The position numbers were made by a program, and so were the translations under genes. Of a stretch of 37,559 nt of DNA, positions 7,470 through 17,213 are shown one piece after another (positions within the stretch are counted from its first letter, which is position 1; each line of letters opens with the position of its first letter). Below the pieces are notes generated by a model. It ran no database searches, had not been told where the DNA came from, and saw only the letters and a list, made by a program, of their open reading frames with translations. Source of the stretch: an uncultured Oscillospiraceae bacterium (lineage in GTDB: Bacteria; Bacillota; Clostridia; Oscillospirales; Oscillospiraceae); assembly GCA_910588365.1 (NCBI GenBank), contig CAJUQS010000073.1, positions 1-37,559 on the forward strand. The letters are read 5' to 3'.

Positions 7470-7474
7470 ACATT

Positions 7475-8209
7475 ATGTTGGGATATATTCGATACGGCGA
7501 CGGGCCCAAACGCCCGGAGCTGGGCCGGCGGCAGCTGTCCGGGGGCAGCTTCGTGGAGCTGCGGATGGGAGAGAGCGCACATCCCCTGGGACCGCTGGCA
7601 CTGGCCAGGGCCCGGCAGGGGGCCCGCCGCCTGCGGGAGGCTGGGGTCCGGGAGGCGGTGTTTCCGGTGGATTTCCCCTATACAGCCCTGTTTATCCGCC
7701 AGGGGATCGGCCCGGTGGACACCCTGCCCCTGCGGCGGGCTCTGGCCGCGCCTATGACCCGGCGGCGTCTGGAGGGACTGGCGCTGTCCCCCACCCAGGC
7801 GGTGGTGGCGGTATCCGGGGAGCGGGCCGCCCGGGAGGTGGCGGAGACTGCCAAGGTCCTGGCCCTCAGCTACCGCTATGTACTGCTGAGCGTGCGCGGC
7901 GGGGGTGAGGAGCTGGCAAGGAGCCTGCGGCGGGAGTACGGAATCTCCCTGCTGCTGGAACCCTCCCCGGACCAGCTGGACAGGGCGGACGCCCTGGTGC
8001 TGTTCGCGCCCCGGGGCGACCTGACGCTGGACAATCCGATTTTGTACACCATCTACCCCGGCGGGGAGGGGGGGAGGGGGCGACTGCCGCTGCTGCTGCC
8101 CCAGGCGCTGGAGGACCAGGTGGAATCCAACTGTGATCAGGAGCAGCTGGCGGCGGCGCTGTACAACCAGGGCGCGCTGCCCCTGGAGACGCTGATGGCG
8201 GGGGAGTAG
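7475..8209 (+). CDS. Unrecognised protein of 244 residues
   Basis: I do not recognise the family. The start ATG 7475 follows GGGAGG by about 10 bases. The protein is arginine-, leucine- and glycine-rich, with no signal peptide or membrane helix. The middle (RRRLEGLALSPTQAVVAVSG, then a helix and YRYVLLSVRGGGEELARSLR) reads like alternating strands and helices of an alpha/beta fold. The C-terminal half (EYGISLLLEPSPDQLDRADA, LVLFAPRGDLTLDNPILYTI) suggests a Rossmann-like layout, but no nucleotide-binding motif is clear. It stands alone, between the M23 hydrolase and a HutD-family gene that has its own promoter. Translation may be limited by the hairpin over its ribosome binding site. Coding is supported by GC3 bias and clean borders. 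Confidence 0.75.
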   Translation: MLGYIRYGDGPKRPELGRRQLSGGSFVELRMGESAHPLGPLALARARQGARRLREAGVREAVFPVDFPYTALFIRQGIGPVDTLPLRRALAAPMTRRRLEGLALSPTQAVVAVSGERAAREVAETAKVLALSYRYVLLSVRGGGEELARSLRREYGISLLLEPSPDQLDRADALVLFAPRGDLTLDNPILYTIYPGGEGGRGRLPLLLPQALEDQVESNCDQEQLAAALYNQGALPLETLMAGE

Positions 8210-8229
8210 GGAAGAACGCCGATGGTCAC

Positions 8230-8258
8230 TTGCGGCGTCCGGGGAGGCGTGGTATACT
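8230..8258 (+). promoter_or_regulatory. Promoter of the HutD-family gene
   Basis: TTGCGG (8230-8235), 17-base spacer, TATACT (8253-8258), 33 bases before the ATG. It starts 20 bases after the preceding stop. Confidence 0.65.
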
Positions 8259-8290
8259 TCCCTCATAGATGGAAAAAGGAGGAGACAAAC

Positions 8291-8884
8291 ATGCTGCGCA
8301 TGACCCAGGACGACTACGCCGTCAGCCGCTGGTCCGGCGGGACCACGACCCAGCTGGCCATCTTTCCGCCGGGGGCCTCTTACGCGGACAGGGACTTCCT
8401 CTGGCGGGTCAGCTCCGCGGCAGTGGAGGACGAGCGGAGTACCTTCACGGCCCTGCTGGACTATGACCGCTGGCTGCTCCTTCTGGAGGGCTCCATGCTG
8501 CTGGCCCACGACGGCGGCGCGCCCCTCCGGCTGGATCCCTTCCAGGCCCACGCCTTTGACGGCGGTGCGGCCACGGTGAGCACCGGCCGCTGCCGGGACT
8601 TCAACCTGATGCTGCGGAAGGGGCGCTGCCGGGGGACGCTGCGCCCACTCCGGTTCTCCGGCGCGGGAGAGACGGCGCTGCGCTGTCAGACTCCGGCGGA
8701 AGACGCGCGGTCCTGCGCCATGCTGCTCTACTGCGCCGCCGGTGCGGGAGAGGCGGCGCTGGCAGGGGAGAGCTGCGCTCTGACGGCGGGGGAGAGCCTG
8801 CTGGCGGAGGACGCGCGGGACGCGGAAATGCGCCTGACGGCCCCGGGGGCGGCGGACTTCGTATTAGCGGAGATGGTCTATTGA
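8291..8884 (+). CDS. HutD/Ves-family cupin-like protein
   Basis: This 197-residue protein matches the HutD/Ves family, a bicupin-like fold tied to histidine use in pseudomonads (HutD) or named as a stress protein (Ves). The family pattern is visible: YAVSRWSGGTTTQLAIFPPG near residue 10-29, FLWRVSSAAVEDERSTFTAL, LDYDRWLLLLEGSMLLAHDG, and a central RCRDFNLMLRKG. ATG 8291 is supported by AAGGAGG about 9 bases upstream and by the promoter at 8230-8258. No histidine-utilisation genes are in view, so the specific role is open. Confidence 0.82.
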   Translation: MLRMTQDDYAVSRWSGGTTTQLAIFPPGASYADRDFLWRVSSAAVEDERSTFTALLDYDRWLLLLEGSMLLAHDGGAPLRLDPFQAHAFDGGAATVSTGRCRDFNLMLRKGRCRGTLRPLRFSGAGETALRCQTPAEDARSCAMLLYCAAGAGEAALAGESCALTAGESLLAEDARDAEMRLTAPGAADFVLAEMVY

Positions 8885-8893
8885 AAGCCGGAA

Positions 8894-8925
8894 AGAGGGA
8901 GGCACTGGACTCAGTGCCTCCCTCT
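8894..8925 (-). terminator. Terminator of thrS
   Basis: 14-bp perfect stem (AGAGGGAGGCACTG / CAGTGCCTCCCTCT) with a 4-base loop, just past the thrS stop on the minus strand and followed there by a short T stretch. It sits between convergent genes and may serve both. Confidence 0.8.
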
Positions 8926-8933
8926 GCGTATCG

Positions 8934-10691
8934 TTACTTGATGGCCTTTGTCCGGACCTCCTCGCCCAGGAGCTTGGCAAAGTCCTCCAGGCTCATGGCG
9001 CCCAGATCGCCCTCGGCCCGGTGCCGGACGGAGACGGTGCCGGCCTCCATGTCCCGGTCGCCGACTACCAGCATGTAGGGGATCTTCTCCAGCTGGGCCT
9101 CGCGGATCTTTTTGCCGATCTTCTCGTTGCGGCCGTCAACCTCCACCCGGAAGCCCTGGCTGTCCAGCTTGGCGGCGATATCCCCGGCGTACTCCGCCGC
9201 CCGGTCTGTGACCGGCAGCAGCTTCACCTGCACCGGGTTCAGCCAGGCGGGGAAGGCGCCGGCGAAGTGCTCGGTGATCACGCCGATAAACCGCTCGATG
9301 GAGCCCAGCAGGGCCCGGTGGATCATAATCGGGCGGTGCTTCTCGCCGTCCTCGCCCACGTACTCCAGCTCAAAGCGCTCGGGCATCTGCATGTCCAGCT
9401 GGATGGTGCCGCACTGCCAGGTGCGGCCCAGGCTGTCGGAGAGGTGGAAGTCCAGCTTGGGTCCGTAAAAGGCGCCGTCGCCGGGGTTGAGCTGGAAGTC
9501 CTTGCCCAGCTCGGTGATAGCCGCCTGCAGGGTATCCTCGGCGAAGTGCCAGACCTCCTCGTCGCCCATGTGGTCCTCGGGCATGGTGGACAGCTCGATC
9601 TGATAGGTCAGGCCGAAGGTGGAGTACATCTCGTCAAAGAGCCGGACGACGTTCTTGATCTCCTCCTTCATCTGCTCCGGGGTCATGAAGATGTGGGCAT
9701 CGTCCTGGGTGAAGCAACGCACCCGGAACAGGCCGTGGAGGGCGCCAGACATCTCGTGGCGGTGGACCAGGCCCAGCTCCGCCGCCCGGATGGGCAGATC
9801 GCGGTAGGAGTGGGGCTCGTTCTTGTACACCAGCATACCGCCGGGGCAGTTCATGGGCTTGACGGCGTAGTCCTCCTCGTCGATGACGGTGGTGTACATG
9901 TTGTCCTTGTAGTGGTCCCAGTGGCCGGAGCGGTGCCAGAGGTCCTGGTTGAGGATGATGGGGGTGGCGATCTCCACGTAGCCGTAGCGCTTGTGGCACT
10001 GCCGCCAGTAGTCCAGCAGGGTGTTTTTCAGCACCATGCCCTTGGGCAGGAAGAAGGGGAAGCCCGGGCCCTCCTCGCACATCATGAACAGGCCCAGCTC
10101 CTTGCCCAGCTTCCGGTGGTCCCGCTTCTTGGCCTCCTCAATCCGGGCCAGGTACTCGTCCAGCTCGTCCTTCCTGGGGAAGGCCACGCCGTAGACGCGC
10201 TGGAGGGTCTGGCGGCTGGAGTCGCCCCGCCAGTAGGCGGCGTTGCAGGCGGTGAGCTTGATGGCGTTGCCCTTGATGCGGCCGGTGGAGTCCACGTGGG
10301 GGCCGGCGCAGAGATCCACGAACTCGCCCTGCTTATAGAAGCTGATGACCGCGTCCTCGGGCAGGTCGTTGATAAGCTCCACCTTGTAGGGCTCGCCCTT
10401 CTCCTCCATGTAGGCGACGGCCTCCTGGCGGGGCAGCTCGAAGCGCTCCAGCTTCAGCTTCTCCTTGCAGATTTTGCGCATTTCGGCCTCCAGCTCCGAA
10501 AGCTCGGTCTCGGAAAAGGGCCGGGGGGTGTCAAAATCGTAGTAAAAGCCGTTGTCGATGGAGGGGCCGATGGCCAGCTTCACCTCCGGGTGCAGGCGCT
10601 TCATGGCCTGTGCCAGCACGTGGGAGCAGGTGTGCCAGTAGGTCTTGCGGTAGGTTTCGTTTTCAAAGGTGTACAGGTTTTCTTCGCTCAT
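8934..10691 (-). CDS. thrS: Threonyl-tRNA synthetase, TGS-less form
   Basis: Charges tRNA-Thr with threonine. The 585-residue protein starts directly in the editing region (YWHTCSHVLAQAMKRLHPEV, the HxxxH metal site) and continues with the AlaX-like CAGPHVDSTGRI. The class II catalytic core follows (MNCPGG, RDLPIRAAELGLVHRHEMSG, RVRCFTQDDAHIF), then the anticodon-binding domain. Typical bacterial ThrRS has about 640 residues with an N-terminal TGS domain of about 60; that domain is absent here. ATG 10691 has AAGGAGCT about 7 bases upstream. An in-frame ATG at 10778 would add residues encoded by the T-box terminator and is rejected. Expression is governed by the T-box leader at 10721-10962. 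Confidence 0.97.
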   Translation of the reverse strand: MSEENLYTFENETYRKTYWHTCSHVLAQAMKRLHPEVKLAIGPSIDNGFYYDFDTPRPFSETELSELEAEMRKICKEKLKLERFELPRQEAVAYMEEKGEPYKVELINDLPEDAVISFYKQGEFVDLCAGPHVDSTGRIKGNAIKLTACNAAYWRGDSSRQTLQRVYGVAFPRKDELDEYLARIEEAKKRDHRKLGKELGLFMMCEEGPGFPFFLPKGMVLKNTLLDYWRQCHKRYGYVEIATPIILNQDLWHRSGHWDHYKDNMYTTVIDEEDYAVKPMNCPGGMLVYKNEPHSYRDLPIRAAELGLVHRHEMSGALHGLFRVRCFTQDDAHIFMTPEQMKEEIKNVVRLFDEMYSTFGLTYQIELSTMPEDHMGDEEVWHFAEDTLQAAITELGKDFQLNPGDGAFYGPKLDFHLSDSLGRTWQCGTIQLDMQMPERFELEYVGEDGEKHRPIMIHRALLGSIERFIGVITEHFAGAFPAWLNPVQVKLLPVTDRAAEYAGDIAAKLDSQGFRVEVDGRNEKIGKKIREAQLEKIPYMLVVGDRDMEAGTVSVRHRAEGDLGAMSLEDFAKLLGEEVRTKAIK

Positions 10692-10720
10692 GACTGGGAG
10701 CTCCTTTCGGTAATAGGGGC

Positions 10721-10758
10721 AAAAAAACTTCACCCCTGTGATAAATCCAGGGGTGAAG
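10721..10758 (-). terminator. Regulated terminator of the thrS T-box
   Basis: On the minus strand: CTTCACCCCTG / CAGGGGTGAAG stem (10758-10748 and 10738-10728), followed by seven T. It competes with the antiterminator formed with the T-box sequence. Confidence 0.93.
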
Positions 10759-10962
10759 CAAAAACTCCACGGTTCCACCCTGCTTACAACGCGCCGCGCG
10801 CACTGTCGCTTTGTGTCCCCCTGTAACGGGAGGGGCCCGTCCCGGTCATCCCGGGCGGCTCAGGAGTGGTACTGCCGGTGCGTATCGGAGGGCGCTTCCA
10901 CCTGAATGCGCCCCTCTCTGTCCGCCGCCGCCGGCTTCGTCTCCGTCATCGCGCTTTTATCA
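10721..10962 (-). promoter_or_regulatory. T-box leader (threonine) of thrS
   Basis: Untranslated leader that senses uncharged tRNA-Thr. The T-box sequence AGGGTGGAACCGTGG is read on the minus strand from 10781 to 10767 and is followed by a terminator. Upstream, the Stem I region contains GATGACGGAGACGAAG, an apical AGAGAGGGGCGC...GCGCCCTC arm, and AGTACCACTCCTGAGC. In that last stretch ACC (10870-10868) is the best specifier candidate for tRNA-Thr(GGU). The specifier choice is inferred from pattern, the T-box itself is clear. Confidence 0.92.
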
Positions 10963-10968
10963 AAAGGT

Positions 10969-10997
10969 AGTGTAGCACCGCATGAGGACAATGTCAA
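10969..10997 (-). promoter_or_regulatory. Promoter of thrS
   Basis: On the minus strand: perfect TTGACA (10997-10992), 17-base spacer, TACACT (10974-10969). The predicted start near 10962 gives a leader of about 270 bases. Confidence 0.85.
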
Positions 10998-11031
10998 CAG
11001 TTTTTCTCAGGGAAACTCTCTTTTTTTCTCG

Positions 11032-11065
11032 TTGCAAAGCCGGAAATATGTGGTATACTATACCA
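11032..11065 (+). promoter_or_regulatory. Promoter of secA with palindrome over the -10 box
   Basis: TTGCAA (11032-11037), 16-base spacer, TATACT (11054-11059). The -10 box is inside the perfect palindrome TGGTATA-C-TATACCA (11051-11065), which could be an operator or chance. secA starts at 11116. Confidence 0.7.
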
Positions 11066-11115
11066 TGTGTTTGTGTATGCAAATTGACTCTCACAAAAGA
11101 GGAGCGTTTCATAGA

Positions 11116-13875
<2,760 letters not shown>

Positions 13876-13979
13876 TTCTTTTTGCGGGGCCCGCCCCTCG
13901 TCTGCCGGACATCTGCGCCTGCCCACGGGGGCGCGGAGCTGGGACGCCCCGCACAGCATGCCATCATAGAGGAGGAACT

Positions 13980-14804
13980 ATGTCCTTTCTATCCCATGAC
14001 CACGCGGGCGTGGTCTACCACACATCCTCCGTGCTGGAGGAACAAGGAATCATCCACGGCTTCTCCACCCGGCTGGGCGGCGTCAGTGAGGGGCACTTCG
14101 CGTCCCTCAACCTCCGGGGCGGCGGCCCGCATCCCGATGACCGGGAGCTGGTGAGGGAGAACTACCGGCGCTTCTGCGCCGCCCTGGGGGCGGACCCGGC
14201 GGGGCTGGTCCTGTCCAGGCAGGTCCACGAGGACACGGTCCGGCACGTGACGGCCGCCGACGCGGGGAAGGGCTTCTCCGCGCCCGTGGACTACACCGCT
14301 GACGCGCTGATCACCAACGAGCCGGGGCTGAACCTGATGGTCTTCTCGGCGGACTGCATCATCCTCCTGCTCCATGACCCGGTGACGGGGTGCGCCGGCG
14401 CGGTCCACGCCGGTTGGCGGGGCACGGCCCTGGATCTCCCGGCCAAGACAGTGGGGGAGATGGGCAGGGTTTTCGGTGCCCGTCCGGAGAATATCCGGGT
14501 GGCTATCGGCGCGGGGATCGGTCCCTGCTGCTTTGAGACTCATGACGATGTGCCCGACGCCCTGCGCGCGGCTTTCGGTCCGGGGGTGGAGCCCTATCTC
14601 GCGCCAAAAGGGGAGAAGTGGACCGTGGATTTGAAGGAAATCAACGCGTGGCGCCTGCGGGAGAGCGGGGTGCAAGGGGATTGCATTGACACCTGCTCCC
14701 TGTGTACCTCCTGCCGCACGGACCTCTACTGGAGCCACCGGAAGACCGGAAACCGGCGGGGCGTCCAGGGGGCGCTGATTGCTCTGCGGAGAGAGACGCC
14801 ATGA
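13980..14804 (+). CDS. pgeF: PgeF/YfiH-family protein (peptidoglycan editing factor, multicopper-oxidase-like fold)
   Basis: The 274-residue protein belongs to the DUF152/YfiH family, reported both as a purine nucleoside-acting enzyme and as an editing factor that keeps non-canonical residues out of peptidoglycan precursors. The metal/catalytic motifs are present: H in SRQVHEDTV, C in FSADCIILLL and H in AVHAGWRGTA, plus GAGIGPCCFE and the C-terminal DTCSLCTSCRTDLYWSHRK. GAGGAGG stands about 5 bases before the ATG at 13980. It follows secA after about 100 bases and overlaps the next gene by ATGA, so the two are co-translated. Confidence 0.92.
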   Translation: MSFLSHDHAGVVYHTSSVLEEQGIIHGFSTRLGGVSEGHFASLNLRGGGPHPDDRELVRENYRRFCAALGADPAGLVLSRQVHEDTVRHVTAADAGKGFSAPVDYTADALITNEPGLNLMVFSADCIILLLHDPVTGCAGAVHAGWRGTALDLPAKTVGEMGRVFGARPENIRVAIGAGIGPCCFETHDDVPDALRAAFGPGVEPYLAPKGEKWTVDLKEINAWRLRESGVQGDCIDTCSLCTSCRTDLYWSHRKTGNRRGVQGALIALRRETP

Positions 14805-16348
14805 GGCGGCCCCGTGCGCTCCTGCTGGCGCTTCTGCTTCTTCTGACGGGGTGTGCGGCCCTGGCGGAGCCGGAAGTCGCGCCGGAGGAGGAGTGGGACG
14901 GCTACGGAATGATAGAGGAGGAGCCGGAGGAACCGGAGCCCGCGCCGGAGCCGGCGTACCCCGCCGCCTTCTCGCTGGTCTATCAGAAGGATCAGACCCT
15001 GGACCCCGTCAACTGCGGCGAGGGCATCCAGGAGGACGTGGCCAGCCTGCTCTATGAGCCCCTGTTCCGGCTGGACGGGCAGTTCAATCCGGTGCCCGTC
15101 CTGTGTGAGAGCTATGCCTGGGACGAAACGGGGCTGGTGTGTACGCTGACACTCCGCCAGGACGCGGCCTTTCAGGACGGGACACCGCTGACGGCGGCGG
15201 ACGCGGCAGCGTCCATCCAGCGGGCGGCGGCCTCGGCGCGGTACGGGTACCGGCTGCGGGGCGTGGCCTCCGCGGCGGCCAACCGGGCGGGACAGGTGGT
15301 CGTCACCCTCTACGCGCCGAACCAGGGCCTCCCGGCCCTGCTGGACATTCCCATCGTCAAGCGGGGCACGGAGAACCTGCCGGCGCCGACCGGCACGGGG
15401 CCCTATGTGCTGGTTACGGGCGGAGAGGGGGACTACCTGCTGGCCAACGAGGAGTGGTGGCAGCACAAGGCCCTGCCCGTAACGACCATTCCGCTGGTCC
15501 ATGCCAAGGACCGGGACAACGCCCTCTACCTGTTCTCCTCCCACCGGGCGGAGCTGCTGACGGTGGATCCGATGGATAATCCCTCTTCCGCCACCGGACA
15601 GTCCCAGCGGACGGATCGGCCCACCGCCATTTTGCAGTTTATCGGATTCAATACCGCCGCGGACCGGCTTTTCGCAAGCCCCGCCCTTCGCGCCATCTTC
15701 AGCCAGGGCATTCCCCGGGAAACTCTGGTGGACGCCCAGCTGGCAAAGCTGGCGCTGGCCGCCCAGTTTCCCATCTCGCCGCTGTCCGCGCTCTATCCCG
15801 CGGATTTGGAGCGGGACTGCACCGGGGAAGAGACGCTGGAGGCCCTCCGCGCTGCGGGACAGGGGACCGGGGAGGTGAAGGAGCTGTCGCTGCTGGTAAA
15901 CCAGGAGGACAGCTTCCGGGTGACCAGCGCCCAGTTCATCGCGGAGAGCCTGTCCGTGCTGAACTGGCGCATCACGGTCCGCGCTCTGCCCTGGGAGGAG
16001 TACACGGCGGCCCTGGCGGCGGGGGACTTTGATCTCTACTTCGGGGAGGTCCGCCTCACCGCGGACTGGGATCTCCGGGATCTGGTGGGCACGGGCGGAG
16101 CGCTGAACTACGGCGGCTACACCAATGCCTCCACAGATCTGATACTGGCGGGCTTTGCCGCCGCCGCGGACCGGCAGGCCGCCGCCCGGCAGCTGATGGC
16201 CCATCTCCAGGCCGCCGCGCCCATTGCGCCCATCTGCTTCAAGAACTATGCCGTCCTCACCCACGCCGGCGTGGTGGAGGGGCTCTCCCCGTCGCCGTCC
16301 ACCACGTTCTATGGCATGGAGGAGTGGACGGTCCACCTCAGCCAGTGA
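14801..16348 (+). CDS. Peptide/nickel-type ABC substrate-binding lipoprotein
   Basis: Predicted surface-anchored solute-binding protein (SBP family 5) of 515 residues. It starts with a short signal and lipobox LLTGC (lipidated C18), then an acidic Glu/Pro-rich tether (EEEPEEPEPAPEPAYPA). The family body begins with LVYQKDQTLDPVNCGEGIQE and includes LYEPLFRLDGQFNPVPVLCE, DAAFQDGTPLTAADAAASI and PTGTGPYVL. The start ATG overlaps the pgeF stop (ATGA). No permease or ATPase genes are near, so it is an orphan receptor or works with a distant transporter. A role in importing cell-wall peptides would fit the link to pgeF, but that is inference. Confidence 0.85.
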   Translation: MRRPRALLLALLLLLTGCAALAEPEVAPEEEWDGYGMIEEEPEEPEPAPEPAYPAAFSLVYQKDQTLDPVNCGEGIQEDVASLLYEPLFRLDGQFNPVPVLCESYAWDETGLVCTLTLRQDAAFQDGTPLTAADAAASIQRAAASARYGYRLRGVASAAANRAGQVVVTLYAPNQGLPALLDIPIVKRGTENLPAPTGTGPYVLVTGGEGDYLLANEEWWQHKALPVTTIPLVHAKDRDNALYLFSSHRAELLTVDPMDNPSSATGQSQRTDRPTAILQFIGFNTAADRLFASPALRAIFSQGIPRETLVDAQLAKLALAAQFPISPLSALYPADLERDCTGEETLEALRAAGQGTGEVKELSLLVNQEDSFRVTSAQFIAESLSVLNWRITVRALPWEEYTAALAAGDFDLYFGEVRLTADWDLRDLVGTGGALNYGGYTNASTDLILAGFAAAADRQAAARQLMAHLQAAAPIAPICFKNYAVLTHAGVVEGLSPSPSTTFYGMEEWTVHLSQ

Positions 16349-16373
16349 CGCCTGCCGGCGAGGGGGGATTGGC

Positions 16374-16402
16374 TTCCCTTGCCAGTTCCCCTGGAATATA
16401 AT
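16374..16402 (+). promoter_or_regulatory. Possible promoter of the HAD gene
   Basis: Perfect TATAAT (16397-16402) with only a weak -35 candidate, TTCCCT (16374-16379), 17 bases away. Confidence 0.4.
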
Positions 16403-16424
16403 CTCTCACAAGGAGATGAAAACA

Positions 16425-17141
16425 ATGCTCAACACCATCCTGTTTGACTTGGACGGTACCTTGGTGCCATTCCTCCAGGACGAGTTTATCCACGACTATT
16501 TCAAGGCCCTGACGGTGCGCCTGACGCCCATGGGCTACAAGGGGGAGCAGCTGCTGGACGCGCTGTGGAAGGGGGTGGCCGTCATGGTGGAGAACGATGG
16601 CCGCGTGACCAACCGCCAGGCATTCTGGGAGCGGTTCACCCAGGAGGTGGGGATCCAGGCCCTGGCGCTGGAGAGCATCTTTGAGGACTTCTATGCCCGG
16701 GAGTTTGACACGGTGCGCTCTGTTGTGCGGGAGAAGACGGACCGCGGCCCCTTTATCCGGATGCTGCGGGAGAAGGGATACGGCCTGGTGCTGGCAACAA
16801 ACCCCATCTTCCCGGCGGTGGCCGTGGAAACACGGCTGGGCTGGGTGGGTCTGCGGGGCGGTGATTTCGATTATATCACCACCTACGAGAACAGCCGCCG
16901 CAGCAAGCCCAACCCCGGCTACTACCGGGACATTCTGGACCACATCGGACGGCGCGGGGAGGAGTGCCTCATGGCGGGCAACAACCCGGTGGACGACATG
17001 GCCGCCCTGAAGGCTGGGATCTCGGGATATCTGGTTACCGACTGTATCGAAAATCCCGGCGATCTGCCGCTGGAGGACTACACGCACGGTTCCTTCCGGG
17101 AGCTGGAGGCGTATCTGGCGGGACTGCCGGCCCTCCGCTGA
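16425..17141 (+). CDS. HAD-superfamily hydrolase
   Basis: Predicted soluble phosphatase-like enzyme, 238 residues. Motif I is FDLDGTLVPF with the nucleophile Asp and acid Asp (residues about 8 and 10), motif II is LATNPIFP, motif III lysine is in RSKPNPGYY and motif IV is GNNPVDDMAA. The alpha-helical cap (about 15-95) suggests subfamily I. ATG 16425 is preferred over in-frame ATG 16416, because AAGGAG directly touches the latter but lies about 9 bases before the former. It stands alone and ends at a strong hairpin; the substrate is unknown. Confidence 0.88.
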   Translation: MLNTILFDLDGTLVPFLQDEFIHDYFKALTVRLTPMGYKGEQLLDALWKGVAVMVENDGRVTNRQAFWERFTQEVGIQALALESIFEDFYAREFDTVRSVVREKTDRGPFIRMLREKGYGLVLATNPIFPAVAVETRLGWVGLRGGDFDYITTYENSRRSKPNPGYYRDILDHIGRRGEECLMAGNNPVDDMAALKAGISGYLVTDCIENPGDLPLEDYTHGSFRELEAYLAGLPALR

Positions 17142-17160
17142 AAATGGAAGAAGCAAGAAG

Positions 17161-17196
17161 ACCGCCCGGAGCGAAAAGATTGCTCCGGGCGGTTTT
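17161..17196 (+). terminator. Terminator between the HAD gene and the convergent ABC operon
   Basis: 12-bp perfect stem ACCGCCCGGAGC / GCTCCGGGCGGT with a 9-base loop and TTTT on the plus strand. It is located between two convergent units and may act on both. Confidence 0.88.
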
Positions 17197-17213
17197 GCGT
17201 ACTCAGGGGTATC

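Noticed and set aside
6638..8551. 637-residue minus-strand open frame
   Set aside because: It lies antisense to the M23 hydrolase, the unknown gene and the HutD gene, and crosses their ribosome binding sites; composition is repetitive.
9021..10826. 601-residue plus-strand open frame opposite thrS
   Set aside because: It is antisense to a certain gene and runs into the T-box terminator; the residues mirror thrS codons.
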